DNA of 64,000 bases from Polyodon spathula (taxonomy: Eukaryota > Chordata > Actinopteri > Acipenseriformes > Polyodontidae). The stretch is taken from assembly GCF_017654505.1 (NCBI RefSeq), contig NC_054537.1, positions 79,274,118 through 79,338,117 of the forward strand, given 5' to 3'. The notes under the pieces were generated by a model. It was not told the origin of the DNA. It searched no databases and saw nothing but the letters and a program-made list of their open reading frames with translations. This document shows positions 28,145 through 40,696 of this stretch, in pieces (position 1 is the stretch's first letter; every line of letters begins with the position of its first letter). The position numbers were made by a program, and so were the translations under genes.

Positions 28145-28640
28145 ACAACCAATTATATAAAAGCACATTTTAAAAAAAAAGTATGTTTTCAATTTAGACT
28201 TAAAATAATCCAACGTTTCAATTGGCCTAATGGTAACCGGAATAGAGTTCCACAACTGAGGTGCACAAAAAAAGCTCAGGCTCCAGTTGATTTCAGACAA
28301 TGTTTTGTAACAACTAAAGGTTCAGCGTTTTCTGGTCTCAAAGAACGAGTATGAATATACAGAGTTAGTAGTTCTTGGAGATAGGATGGTCCTAATCCAC
28401 CTAAGTTATTACAGCAACTTTAAAATCTATTTGGTAGCTCACTGGTAATCAATGTTAGGACCTAAGCACTGGACTAATATATTGAGAAAGACAAGTATGA
28501 GAAAGCAGTCTGGCAGCTACGTTCTGGACAAGCTGAAGCCTTCTAAGTTAAGTGACAGGTATACTAACAAACAAATAATTGCAATAATCAAGACAAGTTA
28601 TTCATACATGTATCAACATTTCTGCATCCCTCTTATGCAG
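28145..28640 (-). mobile_element. LINE ORF2 C-terminal fragment
   Basis: On the minus strand a broken frame reads LQLVQNVAARLL (near 28530), GPSYLQELLT, then CAPQLWNSIPVTIRPIETLD and FKSKLKTYFFF (28270-28160). This is the typical LINE ORF2 tail seen also at 8050-8500. The sequence differs from the L2-like copy, so it may be another clade. Many frameshifts. It ends 274 bases before KCNV1 exon 2. Confidence 0.65.
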
Positions 28641-28913
28641 CACAGACTCTAATTGCTGTTGTTCAACATTTGTGAAATGGTAAAAAAAAAGCATGCAACA
28701 GATGTGTCGTTCACATTTGTGATTTGTGAACATTTGCATAATTATTCTAAGCTCCTTCAGTTAGTAATAAAACCTGTTTGTTTTATTGTAACCGACAGAC
28801 CAAATTTAAAACAATACCTTTGCATCATAACGTTTCCTTAAATAGCAGTTCAGGAGTTATAAGAAAAAGAAAGATTGTAAAGATGTGTAATTATGCTTTA
28901 TTTTTTCTTTCAG

Positions 28914-29425
28914 GTCTTAAATCCCTAGGTATGACTATCACCCTGTGTTACGAAGAAGTCGGCATGCTCCTACTTTTCCTTTCCGTGGGAATTTCCATTT
29001 TCTCCAACATAGAATATGCTGTTGAACACAACATGCCTGACACATACTTTACAAGTGTCCCCTGCGCATGGTGGTGGGCTACCACTTCTATGACAACAGT
29101 TGGCTATGGGGATATAAGACCTGACACCACAGTAGGCAAGATAGTGGCATGTCTGTGCATCTTGTCTGGCATTCTCATCTTATCTCTGCCGATTGCAATC
29201 ATCAATGACAGGTTTTCTGCCTGTTATTTTACATTAAAGATGAAGGAGGCTGTGTTACGGAACCGTGAAGTACTTGCAAAGCTTGCCAAAAATTTCCCCT
29301 CAGATGCTGTTGTCAACTTAAATCTGAGAGACATTTATGCACGGAGTGTCGTGGAAATGTTACGGCTAAAAAGCAGGGAGAGGGCAAGTACTAGAAGTAG
29401 CGGAGGAGATGATTTGTGGTGGTAA
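28914..29425 (+). CDS. KCNV1: KCNV1 (Kv8.1) coding exon 2: S5, pore, S6, C-terminus
   Basis: Final coding exon, completing codon 316 and encoding residues 317-485 and a TAA stop at 29423-29425. S5 is about 323-346. The pore helix and selectivity filter are CAWWWATTSMTTVGYGD, with GYGD at 379-382. S6 is about 390-412. Where conducting Kv channels have a PXP bend, S6 reads LPIAI (407-411), the Kv8.1 form; this is linked to its inability to conduct alone. The C-terminus NLRDIYARSVVEMLRLK and RASTRSSGGDDLWW match mammalian KCNV1 nearly residue for residue, which settles the paralogue. At 485 residues in total it is close to the 500 I recall for human. No stops or frameshifts. Confidence 0.96.
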
Positions 29426-29429
29426 ACAA

Positions 29430-29640
29430 CAGTTTGTTAAAATTACAGGCAGAGGTATCAGATCTAATTTTTATAGGTAAGTTATTCCAATCAGCAACAG
29501 CAGCAAATGAAAAAGATTTTCTTCCAGCAGCACTTTTATCAGTCGGTACCCTGAAATATTTTGTGCCACTGGAATTACGTAGGCTGTATTCACATATAAA
29601 CAGTTTAGATAGACAGGTAGCATATCACAAACAACAATAT
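29430..29640 (-). mobile_element. LINE ORF2 C-terminal fragment just after the KCNV1 stop
   Basis: The minus strand reads YSLRNSSGTKYFRVPTDKSA, AGRKSFSFAAVADWNNLPIK and IRSDTSACNFNKLL without a stop, a LINE ORF2 C-terminal pattern. It starts within about 5 bases of the KCNV1 stop codon and so probably lies in the 3' UTR in antisense orientation. Clade not resolved. Confidence 0.6.
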
Positions 29641-31629
29641 ACAAAACAATTAAAAACAAAGCATAAATATTGTACTTTTATCATATACACACCTATTGCA
29701 CAATAACAAAGCAGATTAAATGTCTACTTGCTGAAGCGGTTTTTATGAAGAGGTGTTCACGTGTGGCAGCAATGCACTAGCAAAAGCCACAAGGCAGTGA
29801 CCTCAGCTTCCTAGCAACAAGCCTCCTATGTTCTTGGGAATGGATTATTTCAATGCAGTGGGTTTGAGCATTGGGGAAAGGAGAGGAAGACTCAAGTTGA
29901 TGAGAAGCAATTACCCTCTTCTGTACGAATTAAAACGGTGTGCTGCTTTTTATACGAAAAATGAGAAAAAGCAGGTTGTGTAGACGATTGATACTGGACC
30001 CTGACGTCCCCGATAAAACGAGGGAGTGGTTGTACAGTATTTGTTATTAGCCTATTTGTTTTTCTATGGGTCTCTTGCTATATCGCAGACCTCGATATAT
30101 AATGGATTTATATTGGACCCCCAAAAAAAGTTTGGGTTCAAAATTGTTCTTTGAATTTATATTTCTGTGTGTTACTTATTTTATCTTAAAAAATGATTTA
30201 TAGTAATCCTGCAATGTCTCATAGTCCTGGCAGGGATATGTAAATATAGGCAGATTTCTTATTTTTCCACAGTTTTAATTAACACTTACAATATAGTGTT
30301 TCCAAAATTGTATTCCTCCAAAAACAGTGCTTTTAATGTAAAATTATCTGTGTTGAAGTGAAAATACTAAAATCATTAAAAAAAAAAAAATTAAAAAAGA
30401 ATTGCAACACAATACCTCACTGACGTTTATGGCTATGCTGTTGATGTTTTATTTTAAAAAGTCACAGATGATGCCCTTTACAGTTAAAAGGTTGAGCAAA
30501 CTGTGCAATACGCAAACACATTTTTAAATTTTTTATAGGTTTTTTGCGAATTGATCTTGTGTAAAGCAAAGCAAACTAATTCACCTACTGATATCTTGAG
30601 AGAAAAGGTAAACCTCATATGAATTCTAAATTGCCCTTTTATTACATTGACAACTTTCTTACAGTATTTTGTAGTTGAAACTGAAAATTGTTAGTGTACT
30701 GTATGAACAATATTTTTAATTTATCAATACAGTAAATATATAGTAAATGTAATTTATTTGTAACATTTGTTTTTAATTTAAGCCGTAACGGCAAGTACAC
30801 ATTTTCAGTCTTGAACTGTAGGCTTAAAACTGAAGATTCATGTGTCAAGATAACAAATCACTGCAAACTAGATTTGTGGCACCTTTTTTGAGCAAGAACC
30901 GGTTCATTGTCATTACAGCCTAGACTGTCATAAATGTCAAACATGATTTTGTCTGTTTCAGAAAAAGTGCAACATATCAAGTGCTTACTCTTATGGCTTC
31001 AGTTATAAAACCACAAATACATGAAGGTTTTCATGTTAAAATGTATTTATTCAACATTGATACTGTCCTGCTTCCCACTGTTTGTAATGTATTTCATTGT
31101 AATATGCAATAAAGTAAAGCTACAAAATATATTTGTTCAAAAGAGAATGATTATTTTCTGTAACTGAAACTAAAGAGGAAAAGTCAAGTGCAAATATGTC
31201 TAATGTGATCTTGATAACGCATGCACTGGTGTGCAATGAAGATAGCAAGTAAAAAGACAAGCCATATAAGTAAGGATAAAGTGACTGCATGTCGTGACAG
31301 GTGCCATATGATTGTTAGGGTTAAATCGTTGTATATAACTTGTTAAGAGTAAGTAGCTTCAAATGAAATGTTTCGTTCGCTTACCTTTTATGATGTTTGA
31401 GTGATTTTTCTTTAGTCTTCATTACGTACCGCATGTCTGTGACAGACACCTTGAACTGAAGATTCAAAGGTACAAATAAAATGCATTTCACATAAGTTAT
31501 TTTTGCTTATCCATCAATTAATTACAATAAATAGGTAGAGCAATAATAAGAATCACGCAATTCTTATGACTTTTTATTGCTGAGTTTTTTAAATCTTTCT
31601 AAACAATAGCATCATGTCAGTGTGTGGAG

Positions 31630-31695
<66 letters not shown>

Positions 31696-32890
31696 AAAAA
31701 ATAGGTATATCTTCATTTCCAGGCTATTGTACCTTTACCAATGTAACACTGTGTAAAATGGTTGAATTCGATCTTAAATTGGTTGAGATATTACATGGTT
31801 TTTGTCACTATCTATGAAAGGTTTTTTTATTACCATACAAAATAGTCAGAAAACAACAATTGTAGCGAAATTTCTACTCTATATAATTTGCCTCAGCGGT
31901 TTCTAACCCTTGGGTCAACAACTAACAATAGTTCTTGATGAAGCTGCATCATATTTTAATCTCATTTTTACATGCATTTAGTTTAAAGGATCATATCTAA
32001 ATTATTCAGGATTTTTTTGTGAACTAGCAATTGGTGTAATTAGATCAGTGATGTTTGTGTTGTAAATGACATAATGTGTTTAACCTCTTAACTGAGATAC
32101 CAGTACAGATGTTTAGGTATTAGAAACGTGTAACAGAATATTTAAGGAGAAATAATACATATTAATAAATACTCTCCATAAATTCTAAGCTTTGCTAGGC
32201 CATGTAACAACCTAATTTAACAAACACTGTGCATGCAATATTAGACAAAACACTATAGTCTTTGATCAACGACTTCCAATGGACAAATGCAGGATGTACT
32301 TTTTAGTATCAGCTTGACCCTCTATATTTGAAAATGCCTGTCATGAAATCAGCGAGGGTCTGCATGTTTGTATCTGTCTAATGGAGCATTCTTCCATTCC
32401 GGTAACACAGTTGCTTGGAAAGAAAGAGTCTACCAGTTAATTGAAGCTGCTAAGAGGCAATTAACTCATTTAGGACCTGGAAAATTTTATTTTTATTTTC
32501 TATTGCTAATAACAGTTCCTCTCTCCCTGATGGATATGACTATAATAATGGACGTTTATAATATGCCTAAAAGTACATTACATTTGCATTTATGTATTTG
32601 TAAAACAAAGTGATTCCTCTACAGTATACATCACTAGTAACACCAGTTTTAAATACATAAAAACATCTTCATATTTTATTCTTGCTATGTACAGTATGAA
32701 TTTTGCTAATGTTAATAAAAGATAAACAACAGAAATAAACAAGGGTGTCATAATGTTAAGCGTGCCCTCCTCTCTTATACTTAGGAAAGCTTTAAAATCT
32801 TTACCTCATGAAGTGCTAGCATTATTACCTTTTTGTGTGCTGAAAATCGTTTTTGTTCTTTGTTTTTCACACATTAATTTGAGATACACA
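29641..32890. other. Downstream of KCNV1, mostly nothing recognised
   Basis: Probably begins with KCNV1 3' UTR. Candidate AATAAA signals occur at 31108-31113 and 31475-31480, but in AT-rich DNA these are weak evidence. (TA)n lies at 31631-31692. No gene recognised. Confidence 0.45.
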
Positions 32891-33357
32891 CACAGCAAAT
32901 TGGCCAGTGTTGAAATCCTAGTGTTAACCGTTAGTGTTGATTTCAGGTGTTAAATTGTCACATTTGACACCACACGGTGTTGGACTGACTCTCCGTTGCC
33001 ACCTGTTGGCTGATTACATTCGTGGCAATGAAACAATATTTGACAAATTATGAAGATATTAGTTTACACTTTTTTAAGTGTACATAGTTTACATACAGAA
33101 AGTACAATTGTCACTACAGCAGTGTTATTTCTGAACATTTAGGTAGTTAATTTTACAGTAAAGGGGTGCTTGTTATCCACTGAAAGAGATGTACATGTAA
33201 CTCCCACAGTGTTAAATATTTTGCACTATGAAAGTGTATTTTTTAAACTTTTTTAGAAGTGTAACTTTTACCTGTGGAGTGTGGAGCCATATGTACATTG
33301 GGAAAGTGTTAGATTTGACACCTATAGAGTTGATTTAACACTGGCCAATTTGCTGTG
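32891..33357. mobile_element. MITE with inverted ends
   Basis: CACAGCAAATTGGCCAGTGT at the left is matched, inverted, by ACACTGGCCAATTTGCTGTG at the right (33338-33357). The 467-bp interior has repeated GTGTTAAAT-type words and no ORF. AGATA near both outer edges (32882-32886 and 33359-33363) may be a target duplication. Parent family not identified. Confidence 0.75.
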
Positions 33358-34083
33358 CAGATATATAAATACAACACTACAGTTGAAAAGTTGATGATGT
33401 GCCCTGGTACCTAAGCAAATGTACCGAGATGTTGCAGTTTATTTATAGCATTATGTTTGACATGCTTGAAAAATATGAAGAATTTAAATATTCTCGGCAC
33501 AATAAAGGGTGTGTGTGTATAGTAAAGCTAGTAAAAGGTAGGAAAGCATTTGAGAAGAATTGGCTAGCACATCTTTAAGTTAAGTGTCAGACATGTTTTA
33601 TTAAGAGATTGTGTGATATGTAAAGGCATCTCTGCTTAAAAATAAGACTTGTCCTAAATTGACTATTCCTCCAGTCTAGTTGTCACCAAAACTAATGCAA
33701 TCTTTTTCTTCCATTTTCCAAAAAAAACCTACGTCAAAATTGAGATAGCACAGTCTTTTTTAAATAGATTTATTTGACTTCTTGATCACATAAACATGGA
33801 GGTAAATTTTGCGGATGTATTATAAACAGATACATTTGTCAAAAGTACAGTGATAAAAAAAGGTTCCTGATGTTTAGTGTCTCTGGTTAGTAGTGACCTC
33901 AATGATTTAATGCGGTTTATACAGAAGAGTTTTCTTTAGACTGTCAACGAACTTCATTCTTAATATAAGTAAAATATGGTTTAGGTGTATGCACTTCAAT
34001 ATGTTTACTAAGCTGTAGGGAGTTGATCTTCAGTGTTTCTTTATCAAATGACTACTATACTTTCCTAAATGTTAAAGAATGGC
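33358..34083. other. Intergenic, nothing recognised
   Basis: No gene or repeat recognised. Confidence 0.55.
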
Positions 34084-36480
34084 AATCAATCAATCAATCT
34101 TTATTTTATATAGTGTCTTTCACAGTGGACCACCATCACAAAGCGCTTTACAAGATAGTGAGGAACAATGCATAGTACATTAAATACAGTGAAATACAGG
34201 GCATAGTACATTAAATACAAGGCTAGGATGTGAATTCTAAACATTATGGATGTGTGTGTCATACAGAATCATACGAATAAGATGGAGTGAAAAACCTGAA
34301 ATTGGAATTTAGACAACAGCTAATAATAGATATCAGGCTTAAAGCAAGAGAGAGTGGGTCTTGAGAGTTGATTTGAACGAGTGACTGTGGGAGCGACACT
34401 CACTAAAGCTGGGAGACAGTTCCAGAGAGTCGGGGCCATAAAGCTAAAGAAAAAAAGCCCTCTCCGAGTGTGGTGCACTTTTGCTTGGGTATACAGTGCC
34501 TATAGTAAGTATTCACCTCCCTTTGACATTTTCACAGTTTGTTGTGTTACAACCTGAAATCTTGATGCATTTAAATGTTTTTTTTTTCCTTGATTTACAA
34601 AACCTATTCAACACTTTGAAGAGGCAAGAGAATTTTTATTGTGAAACAACAGTTAATGAAAAAAAAAAAAAAAAAAAAACTGAAATGTCTTGGTTAGATA
34701 AGTATTCACCCCCTTGAGTCAATACTTGGTAAAATCACCTTTTGCAGCAATTACAGCTGTGAGTCTTTTGGGGTAGGTCTCTACCACGTTTGCACATCTG
34801 GATTGTGCAAAATTGTTCATGCTCTGTCAAGTTGGATGAGGATCGTTAGTGGACAGCAATCTTCAAGTCTTGCCACATTCTCAATCAGATTCAAGTCTGG
34901 GCTTTGACTGGGCCACTCTAGGACATTCATTTTCTTGTTTTAAGCCACTCCAGTGTCGCTTTGACTGTGTGCTTGGTGTCATTGTCCTGTTGAAAGGTGA
35001 ATCTCTGTCCCAGTCTTAGGTCTTTTGCAGGCTGAAGCAGGTTTTCCACAAGGATTTGCCTGTGTTTAGCTCCATCTATTTTGCCCTCTACCTTGACAAG
35101 CTTCCCAGTCCCTGACTATGAAGAGCATCCCCATAGCATGATGCTGCCACCACCATGCTTCACTGTAGGGATGGTGTTACCTGGGTGATGTGCTGTGTTG
35201 GGTTTGCGCCAGACATAACGCTTTGCATTTAGGCCAAATAGTTCCATTTTTGTTTCATCAGACCACAGAATATTTTGCCACATCTTTTCAGAGTCTCCCA
35301 CATGCCTTTTTACAAATTCCAAGCTGGATTTTACATGGGCTTTTTTCAGAAATGGCTTCCTTCTTGCCACTCTTCCATACAGGCCAGATATGTGGAATAC
35401 CTCAGCTATTGTTGACACATGGACAGTTTCTCCCATCTCAGCCATGGAATGCTGTAGGTCTTTCAGAGTTGTCTTTGGCCTCTTGGTGGCTTCTCTGACC
35501 AATGCCTTTCTTACCCAGCTGCTCAGTTTGAGAGGACGGCCTGCTCTAAGCAGATTCTGGGTAGTGCCGTATACCTTCCGCTTCTTAGTGATCGACTTGA
35601 CTGTGCTCCAAGGGTTATTCAATGAATTTTAAATGTTTTTATACCCTTCCCCTGATCTGTGCCTTTCCACAACTTTTTACCAGAGTTGTTTCGAAAGCTC
35701 CTTGGTCTTCATTGTAGTATCTTTGCTTTGAATGCACTACCCAACTGTGCGACCTTACAGAGACAGGTGTATTTAATCTGAAATCATGTGAACCACTTTT
35801 ATTGCACACAGATGGACTCCATTTAACTTACTATGTGAATTCTGAAGGCAACTGGTTGCACCTGAGCTTATTTAGGAGTGTCATAGCAAAGGGGGTGAAT
35901 ACTTATCTAATGAAGACTTTTCAGGTCTTTATTTTTAATTGATTTGTTTTTTCACAAAAACCCCCCCCACCCATTTTTTCACACATTGAAAGTGTTGAGT
36001 AGGTTGTGTAAATCAAAGGGGAAAAAATCCCATTTAAATGCATCAAGATTTAGGTTTTAACACAACAAACTATGAAAACGTCCAAGGGGGGTGAATACTA
36101 CCTATAGGCACTGTAACAAGCAAGTCAGAGTCAGAGGACCTCAGCTTGCGTGCAGGGACATAGCAGGTCAGCAGGTTGGAGAGATACTCTGGACCTGTGT
36201 GATGAAGGGCCTTATAGGCAAGCAGGAGAATTTTGAAAGTAATCCTGAACTTTACAGGTAGCCAGTGCAGCTGGGCAAGACAGGGGGTAATGTAATCATA
36301 TCATTTACAGAGTGCCAGGTTTCTGCTAGACATAGAATATCAAGATTAGTAACAGTTATAAGTTCATTGATTAGCAGAGAATTGTTAGTAAGATAACAGA
36401 AATTTAGGAAGGAGAATTTACAGTTTGTAGCAGGCAGTGCAGGGGGAGAAGGAGTTAGTAATGGCATCTGAAGCAGTTAG
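34084..36480 (-). mobile_element. L2-type LINE, internally deleted and split by a Tc1 element
   Basis: Same family as 7757-9078, read on the minus strand. At the 5' side (36467-36300) an endonuclease start is visible: CKFSFLNFCYLTNNSLLINE and LDILCLAETWHSVND, with the catalytic-type ETW. At about 36300 it jumps straight to the ORF2 C-terminus (AQLHWLPVKF, GPEYLSNLLT, PARKLRSSDSDLL), so most of the endonuclease and all the reverse transcriptase are deleted. The Tc1 element 34494-36113 interrupts the C-terminus. The 3' end resumes from 34491 down to (ATTG)n at 34084-34099. Dead. Confidence 0.85.
34494..36113 (-). mobile_element. Tc1-like transposon, near full length but dead
   Basis: Ends begin CAGTGCCTATAGTAAGTATTC and are mirrored at 36113. 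TA is duplicated at 34492-34493 and 36114-36115. The minus strand encodes a Tc1 transposase. The N-terminal helix-turn-helix region starts near 35710 (MKTKELSKQL). A long open part at 35622-35116 includes [32 protein letters not shown] with the first catalytic Asp, and [11 protein letters not shown] stop follows, then QQDNDTKHT, the altered third motif SPDLNLIEN, and the C-terminus AVIAAKGDFTKY. In-frame stops and shifts make it inactive. Confidence 0.92.
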
Positions 36481-39220
36481 TTACTAGTGTTCATTCTAGG
36501 AGAGGAGAAAGAGTGAGCATGCTTTGTCCAGGGGATCCAAACAATAGCTATCCAAGTCATTGGAAGAGATTTAGAAAAAGGTCCTCGCACTACATGTCCT
36601 CGCTCTGACTGACACAGCTCAGACTGCCCTTGGAAATATGGCTCTTAGACTGGCTGGCGCTAAAAACGGCTGGTCTAAGACACTGTTTGCCAATTTATAC
36701 TATCCGGCAGGTCTAGAGCTGGTCCAGTTCATGCACTATCCAAATTCACTTTAATTTACCACCGCTCTGAACACTATAAAAAATTAATTACTTCAACTAG
36801 TTGATGTAGTTACATCAGCAAACAATCATTCAAATTTACTTACCACTCGCTATTCTGTTCCCTAAAAACTGCAAACAGCAACACAACCCACGTATTAAGC
36901 ACAATCAATTGTCAATAGGTACTTGCAAAAGATATATGAACTATAACAAAAAAAAAACAATGGCTATCAAGTTAAAAAACTAAGTTTCAGCCTAATAGTT
37001 TAGTAATTATTTTAGACGCATACATCTGATTACTGTTAATCTGGCCCAGATAGGTTTAACTCCTTCCAGTGAAAGTAGTAAAAGCAGGGCCGGATTAACC
37101 CATCACTGGGCACTAAGCAAGCATACACTTGCGGGCCCCCTCCCCCTGAACAAACAGCCACACACATATACACCTCTATATACAGCATAGCCTTTATAAC
37201 TATCCCTTAACCCTTTCACAACAGGTATATTTCTCAGTTTTAAGTTATTATGACTGAATGAATCTGACAGAAAATTAAACTGTAGGGGATGTGCTAAATA
37301 CATTTCAGAATAAAACCGGAAAAAACTGAAGCCTTCGTTAAATCCTGTAGCACAGCTCGACAATGACTTTTTTGGATTTACTGAATAAAAAGGCAACAGT
37401 TTAAAGAAACAAGGAACACCATATGAAGTTGAACAAGGTAATATATAGATGGGTGCTCAAAGTTGTGTTCACTAATGGTAGCTCCACAATAGTCCATGAA
37501 AATAAATAGTAAAAAACAAACATGCCAGTACATTGTTGTGTAGTCAAATATACAGTTTACTGCTTGCAAAATCATCAGTGTTTCCTTGGGTTTTTTTGTT
37601 GTTGTTAATCGGGTGTGTTTTGACTTGCTTCATTAAAGAAAATGTCCTTTTCTTAAGGAGAGTGAAAGAGAAAGGGGGGAGAGAGGGGAAGGAGGAGGAG
37701 GGGGAGAAGAAGATAAAAAAAAGAACACAGGACTGGCTTTCCAGACCCTTTTTAAAGGCAGGTGACCAGTGTTAATTGATAATCAATTATTAAATTATTA
37801 TTTTGTTCTTTTCTTGTGTATATATGTAGTGGCATGATAAGCAGATTTTTCAAGTTCCACACTATAGCTTTAGGTAATTATACTTGTCAAGAAATGGCCT
37901 CACAGGAAAATGTGTGTATCCTTTATTAAACTAAAAACAAATATATCCAGGACAATGACTTGGGGTAAAAATATATTTTTTTTGTCTTGGTTATCTTTTA
38001 AATGTTGTTGTGAAACCAGCATTACTTCAATTTGAGTTACCATGGAAACTCACAGTGCTGCTGTTGTCAGGGCTTAATAGGCAATGATAGTTCAAGGGAA
38101 CACTGAAATCATAAATGAAACCAATTAACAGTTTTGCACTTAAATCTGTCAAGACAGCTGCCTCAGCATCAATGGCCATGTTGGAATAATCAGAGGACTA
38201 AAATATTACATGAAATCTTCACATTTCCACATTTACTAGCTAAAAACATCAAAGGTGTATGTATTATTTAATACATTTTTACTTTCAAATTAAAGCAGGT
38301 AATTGTGTGATTATATAGATACAAGAACAACAAGAACCAAGTTTGTTATTTTTTAAATGATTTTATTTAAATAAACTTTAATTCTGTTGTGTTATATAGA
38401 AGGTAAAGATTGTACACAGAATAAACTATCTGTATGATTTGCTAATCATACAAAAATAGAAATGAACTGAGGGGGCCACACATTATTTGGGGAAAGTTAG
38501 AAAAGGGGTCAATGGTACACCATGTCACGGGTAAGGTAATTAAGAAATTCAAACCAGGGGATTGTTATCAGATATATAAACAAGGAACTCATGCTCCCTT
38601 TCAGTATCTGTCCTGTCTGGTTCTTTCAATACCGACTGAAAAACAGGATGAAACAAAAGCATGGAAAGTGTCTGCTAGGACCTGCATTAGTTATAGGATA
38701 AAAGCAGTGAAATTGGGTAGGACTGTTTCCAGAAGGGTAACCTATTGTGAATAAAAGGAAATGAATATACAGGGAACCGCTCATGGGTTCAAACCATGTG
38801 AGGACAGTATCCCAAGACAGGGCTATAGGCTTGCTACCCACTTCTTAGTAAAGAAGTCACCTTATGACCACTGTTATGAATGTGCTGGATGCACTTCCTG
38901 GTGCAGCCCTTTTGAGCTGTAATGCATGTGTTCTAGTCTGACTCATATTTTTTTTTACCCAAACCTGGGAGGTAAGTACCTGACCAAAACCTGAAGGCCA
39001 CTGGCGAGATAGTAAGAGCCACATGCACTATTTGTCTTGGGTAACTTGATTAGCGCATAAACCAACTTTGCAGGGTGTAGTGAGGCACAGGGAAGTATCA
39101 TCTTCTAATGCAGGGTGAAGCCCAGGAGAACTAAAGATACTTGAATCCTGGAGGGGTAAAGATGGAATCCCTTTTGATTCAGAAGAAACAAAGAAATAAA
39201 AGCATAATGTGTTCTCTGTT
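36481..39220. other. Intergenic, nothing firm
   Basis: No gene recognised. CAGGGCCGGATTAACCC at 37086-37102 looks like a hAT terminal repeat but no partner end was found. A GA-rich tract lies at 37663-37715. 36530-36740 may be upstream sequence of the LINE but shows no clear motif. Confidence 0.45.
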
Positions 39221-39224
39221 TTTC

Positions 39225-39800
39225 TGTGTCTGCAGCTTCAAGTCAGGATTATTATGCCTCTATCAACAAATTGAGGGGATGGTAAAAAGTTGCACTGGAT
39301 GTATGGAGACCCAAAAAGTGCTCAAGACTGCACCTGTTCATCCTTGGAAATGGCCTACTTTCCCATGGTAATGCTTTCACGTGGACTATGCTGGCCCATT
39401 TCAGGGAAGTATGTTCTTTATAGTAGTGGATGCACTCTCCAAGCGGCGTGAAGTGTTTTGCACCCAGTCAGCGATGGCTTCACCAACAATTGATTTCCTC
39501 AGTCCCACTTTTGCTCGATTTGATCTGCCACTGCAACTTGTAAGCAACAATGGACCTCAATTTGCATGTGAAGAGTTCATTACTTTATGAAACAGAATGG
39601 CATAAATCACATTACCTCAGTGCCATACCACCTTGCAACAAACAGATTGGCAGAAAGGTTTGTGCAAACACTTAAAGTGTTTACTTGCAATGAAGAGGAA
39701 AAATCTCCCAACAAGAAAGGGAGCTGTGCAACTGTACAATTATTATTTGGACACTGTAACCCGTTGTGTTCTCTTCCCCCTTACCATTGCTGGTATAGGG
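39225..39800 (+). pseudogene. Ty3/gypsy-type integrase relic
   Basis: Broken plus-strand frames carry a gypsy integrase. A zinc-finger remnant, VKSCTGCMETQK (about 39290), is followed by the core: FHVDYAGPFQGSMFFIVVDA (first Asp, about 39378), FDLPLQLVSNNGPQFACEEF and NGINHITSVPYHLATNRLAE. The second catalytic position, normally SDNG, reads SNNG. A stop lies at 39361-39369 and a frame change at about 39588. No reverse transcriptase precedes it. The nearby LTR at 40060 has its own target duplication, so it is not this element's LTR. Confidence 0.8.
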
Positions 39801-40059
39801 GTGGATTTATTTATTTGTTTATTAAATACAGACATTTTGTGAGAAACTATTGTTTGGACATTGTTTATATCACCCACCAGACTCATATCTTGTCACAGGG
39901 CATTATAGGAAAAGATGTGAAATATCTTACTAACCTACAAAAATGAGAAAAACAACAAAGAAAAGTGATTTCTCAAATTGCTAATTGTTCTATTGAAAAA
40001 TATAAATGAAAGTAGAGATTCAGCTTCCTAATAAAAAAACAAATTATTACATGTCATGC

Positions 40060-40696
40060 TGTCACAAAGATGGCCTGAGTGGGGGATGTCAGGCCAGAAA
40101 CAGGAACCAGGAAATAAACAGAGAGGTGGTGTTTGGCGGAGCTGAGCGAATGGTCTAGCTCAGCATTTAATAAATGAACAGACAGTCAGAAAATAAAAGG
40201 TTTGTAACAAAAACAGCACATGGCATGTGAGGCCAAAATAAATAGACAAACAAAATGAGTAGACACTAACAAAACAGGGTGGACGAACGTTACACAAAAC
40301 AAGTACGGTGCTGGTGCTTCCAGCACTCGTAGCAATTGATATTTATAATTACGCTTCTCCTCTCTCTCTCTCCAGTTCTCCACTCCCAAACACACAACCC
40401 AGAGTGAATAAAGAATATGCTGCTTTTATGCAGCTGTACCGAGACTCGATTGCTAATCAATCATTCAATTGGAGTCGCGGTACAACTGCACGTGAATTAA
40501 TAAAGTGCAATTCCCTGTGCTCACATATTATTACTTTTTACTTGCATGTGAAGTGCTGTGCAATCCTCGTGCCTAAATACATTTTAAACACTTGTGTTAC
40601 ACAGACCCATTTATATCCCGTGTACCATCGACTATACACCAACATTAACACCCAACATATAACACAAAATACACACAGGGGCGGGCACTTTCCACA
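40060..40696 (+). mobile_element. Solo LTR, copy B, inside the Tc1 arm
   Basis: A 637-bp unit starting TGTCACAAAGATGGC and ending TTTCCACA. It is flanked by CATGC at 40055-40059 and 40697-40701. The uninterrupted right arm of the host transposon has this site once (42018-42022 on the other strand), which confirms the exact insertion. Homologous to copy A. Contains an AATAAA and a hairpin at 40435-40484. Confidence 0.88.
40435..40484 (+). other. Hairpin inside LTR copy B
   Basis: TGTACCGAGACTC (40435-40447) pairs with GAGTCGCGGTACA (40472-40484), 12 of 13 positions, around a 24-nt loop with TAATCAATCATTCAA. It lies at the place of the copy A hairpin but has a different stem. Confidence 0.75.

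Noticed and set aside
27889..28152. Open frames of IY and SL repeats
   Set aside because: Microsatellite translations.
28778..28913. Upstream extension of exon 2
   Set aside because: The residues before LKSLGM have no similarity to the channel and lie before a clear pyrimidine tract and CAG.
37086..37102. hAT-like terminal repeat CAGGGCCGGATTAACCC
   Set aside because: No matching opposite end or duplication was found in the window, so no element was called.
40060..40696. LTR as the 3' LTR of the gypsy integrase relic at 39225
   Set aside because: It has its own CATGC duplication on both sides and lies within a Tc1 arm, so it is an independent solo LTR.
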